A stretch of DNA of 25,091 nucleotides from JACNLC01 sp964607375 (GTDB taxonomy: Bacteria > Fidelibacterota > Marinisomatia > SCGC-AAA003-L08 > JACNLC01). The stretch is taken from assembly GCA_964607375.1 (NCBI GenBank), contig CAZSJY010000027.1, positions 1-25,091 on the forward strand. The letters are read 5' to 3'. The position numbers and the translations under genes are program-made. The notes beneath the pieces are model-generated. The model searched no databases. It had not been told where the DNA came from and saw only the letters and a program-made list of their open reading frames with translations. Numbering within the stretch: the first letter of the stretch is position 1; each line of letters opens with the position of its first letter. Shown piece by piece: positions 21,204-25,091 of the stretch.

Positions 21204-24200
21204 CCTTTACTCATCTTTCTTTCTTCAATCGCTGAATATAAAACCGGCACTACAAACATTGTTAGTGCTTCAAACACCATCCCACCAAAAACTGGAATTG
21301 CCATTGGAATCATTATATCCGAACCTCTCCCGGTAGATGTTAAAATAGGTAATAATGCTAAAATTGTGGTTGCTGTTGTCATAACTGCAGGGCGAACCCG
21401 TTTTTTTCCAGCTGACAAAACCGCCAAATGAATTTCTTTTCGGGATTTTGGATTGTTTGTTTCCATAGATTGTTTTAGGTATGTTGCGATCAAAACACCA
21501 TCATCGGTTGCGATACCGAACAATGCTAAAAATCCAACCCACACTGCAACACTCAAATTAATGGGTGAGATGTGGAACAGTTCTCGTAATCCCCAAAAAT
21601 TCATAAACCAACCTTGACTGTACAGCCAAATCAAAATAAATCCACCACTCCACGCCACGAAAATTCCTGTGAACACCAAAGCAGTCGTAGAAAATTTCTT
21701 AAATTGGAAATATAAAATCAACATTATCGCCAAAAGTGCTAATGGTAAAATAACCATCAGTTTTTTTTGGGCTCTAATCTGATTTTCATAAGAACCAGCA
21801 AAAGAAAAACTCACTCCAGAAGGAAGTTCAAATTCTCCATCTTCTGTTTTTTCTGAGAGAAATGACTTTGCATTTTCTACAACATCAACTTCTGCATAAC
21901 CTTTAAGTTTGTCAAACAGAACATATCCAATGAGGAATCCGTCTTCTGATTTTATCATCTGAGGACCACGACGATATTTGATTTCTGCAAGTTCGATAAG
22001 TGGAATTTGTTGACCGGTTGGAGTAGGAATTAGAATTTGTCCAAGTTCATCAAAATCATCTCGTAGTTCGCGAGCATATCGAACGCGAACAGCGTATCGT
22101 TCTCGACCTTCAACAGTTTGAGTGAGTGGTTTTCCACCCAAAGCTACTTCAATGACACTCTGCACATTTCCAATATGTAATCCAAATCGTGCAATTTTCT
22201 CACGGTCAATTTCGATTTCTAAATATGGTTTCCCAACGATTCTATCAGCAAATACAGTTTCTGGATTTACTCCAGATACCGATTTCAACATTTCTTCTAA
22301 TTTCAATCCCGTCTGCTCGATTGTTGTCAAATCTTGACCTTTAACTTTGATTCCCATTGGTGCTCGCATACCAGATTGTAGCATAACCAAACGCGTGGAA
22401 ATAGGCATTAGTTTGGGTGCAGAAGTTGTTCCTGGAAGTTGTGCAACTTTTACTATCTCATTCCAAATATCGTCCATTGTTTTGATATTTTTACGCCATT
22501 GGCGAACAGTTTCTCCATCTTCTTCAGTATATTCTGGGATGATATTGATTACAGTTTCAACCATAGAAAGTGGAGCAGGATCTAGTGCGGTTTCTGCTCG
22601 ACCGATTTTTCCAACGACCGATTCAACTTCCGGAATTGTTGAAATTGCCATATCCAATTTATGCAACACATCGAGAGTTTCGCCTATTCCTGCATGAGGC
22701 ATTGTTGTTGGCATATATAAAAATGAACCCTCGTCCAATAATGGCATAAATTCTTTACCAAGTCCTGGGAATGTGTGAGACATTGCAACCATCGGACGGA
22801 GTTTTTTTATTCCATCCGGCAACCAATTTGTGAGTCTTGGAAATCCTAACCAAATGGTTAATCCCAGAACTACAATACTTGCAGGAAAAACCATAAATTG
22901 TTTTTTATGTTTGAGACACCACTCAAGCAATATTTCATACTTTTTGATGAATAATTGAAAAGCTCCGAGAATAATTACCAAAAAAGAAATCACAAAAAAG
23001 AAATTCCAAATGAACAAAATGTGTTTTCCTAATGGGCTCCAATGATGTGATAAAAACAATGATACGAATAATATCAATAATCCGTTTCCGATTACATATC
23101 TTCTCGATTTTACTGATGAAATATGTTGCTTTTGTTTTCTGAACATTGCCATAGCGAAAGTCGGTAAAATGAACAAGGCAATGATAACAGAGGCAATCAA
23201 AGCAAAAGTTTTAGTATATGCTAAGGGTTTAAATAATTTTCCTTCGGCACCGGTCATTGTGAAAATTGGGAGAAATGAAATCACCGTTGTTGAAATTGCA
23301 GTCAAAACAGCACCACCGACTTCCTTACTGGCGGTAGAAATTATTTTCAATCTTGAGTCATTTCCATCGGAATTTCTGAAGTGTTTTAGGATATTCTCTG
23401 TCATTATAATTCCCATATCCACGATGGTACCAATGGCGATTGCAATTCCAGATAGTGCAACAATATTTGCGTCAACACCAAACCATTTCATTCCGATAAA
23501 TGCACATAACACAGCTAAAGGGAGTAATCCAGAAATCAACAGAGCGGACCGCAAGTGCATAACCATAAAAATCACCACGATTATTGTTAAAAGAATTTCG
23601 TCGATCAAAGCACGATTTAGGGTGTCTAATGTTTCTTGGATGAGTTCAGTTCTATCGTAAAATGGAACGATTTTAACTTGACTAACTGTTCCATCTGGAA
23701 GTGTTTTCTTTGGAAGACCGAGAGAAATTTCAGAGATTTTCTCTTTTACATTTTGTATTGTTGTTAACGGATTTTCACCATAGCGGACAACCGCAACTCC
23801 ACCTACTGCTTCAGCACCTTCTCTATCCAACGCTCCACGGCGAAGTGCAGGACCAAGGGTTACATCAGCAATGTCACTAATGAGAATTGGGATATTATTC
23901 GTCACTTTTACAACCGCTTGCTCTATGTCTTGGATTTGTTTTATAAATCCAATTCCACGAACTACATATTCAACATTATTGACTTCTATAGTTTTAGCTC
24001 CGACATCAGCGTTGGAATGCTTTACGGCATTAAAAACCTCTGTCAATGTAACATCATTTGCAAACATTTTATCGGGATTGACATCAACCTGATATTCTTT
24101 CACAAATCCACCAACGCTTGCGACTTCTGCTACTCCTTCAGCTGACATCAATCCGTATTTTACAGTGAAATCCTGAATGGTTCGTAGTTCGTCCAAACTC

Positions 24201-24703
24201 CAACCACCAGTTGGATTTCCATTACCATCATATCCTTCGAGAGTGTACCAGAAAATTTGTCCTAAACCAGTAGCATCAGGTCCGAGTGCAGGTGAAACAC
24301 TATCCGGTAATAGGTTATCTGGAAGCGATGCTAGTTTTTCTAGTATCCTACTTCTCGACCAATAAAACTCAATATCTTCATCGAAAATCACATAAATTGT
24401 TGAAAATCCGAACATTGAAATTCCACGAACTGTCTTCACCCCGGGCACTCCCATCAATGCCGAAGTTAGAGGATAAGTAATTTGGTCTTCAATATCTTGC
24501 GGAGAACGACCGTGCCATTCGGTAAATACAATCTGTTGGTTTTCACCAATATCTGGGATAGCATCAACCGGAACTGGATTTCGCTCTAACCCTATTTCCC
24601 AATCAAACGGTGCGACCATAACCCCCAAAAAAGCAATCAACAAAGTTGCCAATGTTACTGACAATCGGTTATTTAAGAAAAATTGAATGAGTTTAGAAAG
24701 CAT
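21200..24703 (-). CDS. cusA: CusA/CzcA-family heavy-metal efflux RND pump
   Basis: A 1167-residue inner-membrane proton-driven pump that drives metal ions out through a CusBC-type channel. Family marks: NPVPVDAIPDIGENQQIVF near 42-60, STIYVIFDED, the TM4 segment GIAIAIGTIVDMGIIMTEN with Asp429 (proton relay), EFMPLLDEGSFLYMPTTMP (651-669), DPAPLSMVETVI (Met714), and a second charged membrane motif LFGIATDDGV. Of the three CusA metal-relay methionines, Met714 (APLSMVET) and Met774 (RLVMLQSG) appear kept. The first (LPGM in CusA) is Ala or Gly here. It is longer than E. coli CusA (about 1047), with an extra hydrophobic insert near 536-590. AAGGA precedes the ATG. The gene follows the adaptor gene after 14 bp, the typical order. 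Confidence 0.92.
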   Translation of the reverse strand: MLSKLIQFFLNNRLSVTLATLLIAFLGVMVAPFDWEIGLERNPVPVDAIPDIGENQQIVFTEWHGRSPQDIEDQITYPLTSALMGVPGVKTVRGISMFGFSTIYVIFDEDIEFYWSRSRILEKLASLPDNLLPDSVSPALGPDATGLGQIFWYTLEGYDGNGNPTGGWSLDELRTIQDFTVKYGLMSAEGVAEVASVGGFVKEYQVDVNPDKMFANDVTLTEVFNAVKHSNADVGAKTIEVNNVEYVVRGIGFIKQIQDIEQAVVKVTNNIPILISDIADVTLGPALRRGALDREGAEAVGGVAVVRYGENPLTTIQNVKEKISEISLGLPKKTLPDGTVSQVKIVPFYDRTELIQETLDTLNRALIDEILLTIIVVIFMVMHLRSALLISGLLPLAVLCAFIGMKWFGVDANIVALSGIAIAIGTIVDMGIIMTENILKHFRNSDGNDSRLKIISTASKEVGGAVLTAISTTVISFLPIFTMTGAEGKLFKPLAYTKTFALIASVIIALFILPTFAMAMFRKQKQHISSVKSRRYVIGNGLLILFVSLFLSHHWSPLGKHILFIWNFFFVISFLVIILGAFQLFIKKYEILLEWCLKHKKQFMVFPASIVVLGLTIWLGFPRLTNWLPDGIKKLRPMVAMSHTFPGLGKEFMPLLDEGSFLYMPTTMPHAGIGETLDVLHKLDMAISTIPEVESVVGKIGRAETALDPAPLSMVETVINIIPEYTEEDGETVRQWRKNIKTMDDIWNEIVKVAQLPGTTSAPKLMPISTRLVMLQSGMRAPMGIKVKGQDLTTIEQTGLKLEEMLKSVSGVNPETVFADRIVGKPYLEIEIDREKIARFGLHIGNVQSVIEVALGGKPLTQTVEGRERYAVRVRYARELRDDFDELGQILIPTPTGQQIPLIELAEIKYRRGPQMIKSEDGFLIGYVLFDKLKGYAEVDVVENAKSFLSEKTEDGEFELPSGVSFSFAGSYENQIRAQKKLMVILPLALLAIMLILYFQFKKFSTTALVFTGIFVAWSGGFILIWLYSQGWFMNFWGLRELFHISPINLSVAVWVGFLALFGIATDDGVLIATYLKQSMETNNPKSRKEIHLAVLSAGKKRVRPAVMTTATTILALLPILTSTGRGSDIMIPMAIPVFGGMVFEALTMFVVPVLYSAIEERKMSKG

Positions 24704-24717
24704 TTTGCGTCCTTCCC

Positions 24718-25091
24718 TTATTTATTCACTTCGGTATTTGATGAGTTTTCCCAAGTAATTCCAGCGTGACAAGGAATCATATCTTTACCGAAATATGGAT
24801 TTTTCACTTCACCGGATTTTTGTAACCAATACCCACCTTCTGGGGCTGGACAGAATCGTTCTTCAACATTTAGATTAACCGATTTTTCTCGAACAACTTG
24901 TCGCAGAATTTCCGATACATCTCTGAATGAATTTCGAAGTTCTGAGATATTTGAATTTGGGCGCATTGTTGGTTCCATTATTGGCTCAACTCCGCCAACA
25001 CCCATTGTTAATTTGTGGATTTCCATTGTGGATTGATATGCTAATTCGAAATCGTCATTTGCTAAATATTCTTGGAGCGAGAAATAGTAAT
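24718..25091 (-). CDS. cusB: CusB-like RND adaptor, C-terminal part (DUF3347-like), 5' end outside window
   Basis: Partial gene: the frame stays open to the right edge of the window, so the ATG at 25026 is internal (preceding codons read YYFSLQEYLANDDFELAYQS). This helix and the following FRDVSEILRQVVREKSVNLNVEERFCPAPEGGYWLQKSGEVKNPYFGKDM match the C-terminal DUF3347-type domain found on periplasmic adaptors of copper efflux systems. FCPAPEGGYWLQ...NPYFGKDMIPCHAG resembles the CPM...WLQ...NPYFG...C metal-site pattern, with CPA in place of CPM. It sits in front of cusA, where the adaptor gene is expected. The membrane-fusion part lies upstream, so a stand-alone DUF3347 protein cannot be excluded. 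Confidence 0.75.
   Translation of the reverse strand, partial: YYFSLQEYLANDDFELAYQSTMEIHKLTMGVGGVEPIMEPTMRPNSNISELRNSFRDVSEILRQVVREKSVNLNVEERFCPAPEGGYWLQKSGEVKNPYFGKDMIPCHAGITWENSSNTEVNK

Noticed and set aside
23169..23660. 163-codon open frame on the plus strand
   Set aside because: Antisense shadow of the cusA gene.

Overview
The window is about 25 kb of low-GC (visibly AT-rich throughout), gene-dense bacterial DNA. It suggests a Gram-negative, outer-membrane organism of the FCB superphylum. The clues are two secreted proteins ending in the PNPFNPIT-type C-terminal sorting/FlgD-like domain, a TonB-dependent receptor with a carboxypeptidase-regulatory N-terminal domain, and repeated GWNW modules. 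An uncultured Marinimicrobia-like lineage is my best guess; no rRNA or marker gene is present to prove it. I see no CRISPR array, tRNA, IS element or phage gene.

Layout. (1) 1-1581, plus strand: the 3' end of a PolB-type 3'-5' exonuclease gene and a proline iminopeptidase. (2) 1796-6748: a DNA-precursor island. A split B12-dependent ribonucleotide reductase (nrdJa, nrdJb; minus) diverges from thyA-folA (plus). The 464-bp divergent region holds a candidate series of NrdR boxes spaced exactly 31 bp apart, overlapping a predicted nrdJ promoter, plus two hairpins in the presumed nrdJ leader. (3) 6795-8807, minus: a protein fusing a urea-transporter-like membrane domain to a LytM/M23 peptidase-like domain. 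(4) 8876-11546, minus: a tight three-gene operon of a PqqD-like peptide-binding protein, a CarB-type ATP-grasp ligase and a fold-III PLP decarboxylase. This is the best candidate in the window for an uncharacterised peptide- or amino-acid-modifying system. (5) 11625-16276, minus: a small secreted Cys-containing protein, an outer-membrane barrel protein and two paralogous secreted proteins with C-terminal sorting domains. (6) 16400-25091, minus: a heavy-metal (probably copper/silver-type) module. In transcription order it is the C-terminal end of a CusB-like adaptor, a CusA/CzcA RND pump, a TonB receptor with a Met-rich tail, a metal-binding lipoprotein, an HMA metallochaperone, a CopZ-type [2Fe-2S] protein, a small thioredoxin-like protein and an OmpR-type response regulator.

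How the parts work together. NrdJ makes dNDPs/dNTPs, and ThyA with FolA makes dTMP and recycles folate, so region 2 is one functional unit. Region 6 would collect, sense, chaperone and expel metal ions. Regions 4 and 5 share an orientation and may be co-expressed, but their substrate is unknown.

A genome-scale feature also stands out. Many intergenic gaps contain degenerate sequence with a 7-bp period (for example GCTTTTA GTATTTA GCTTTTA), a different heptamer in each gap. Several adjacent gene pairs overlap by one base (TAATG or TGATG), which implies translational coupling.
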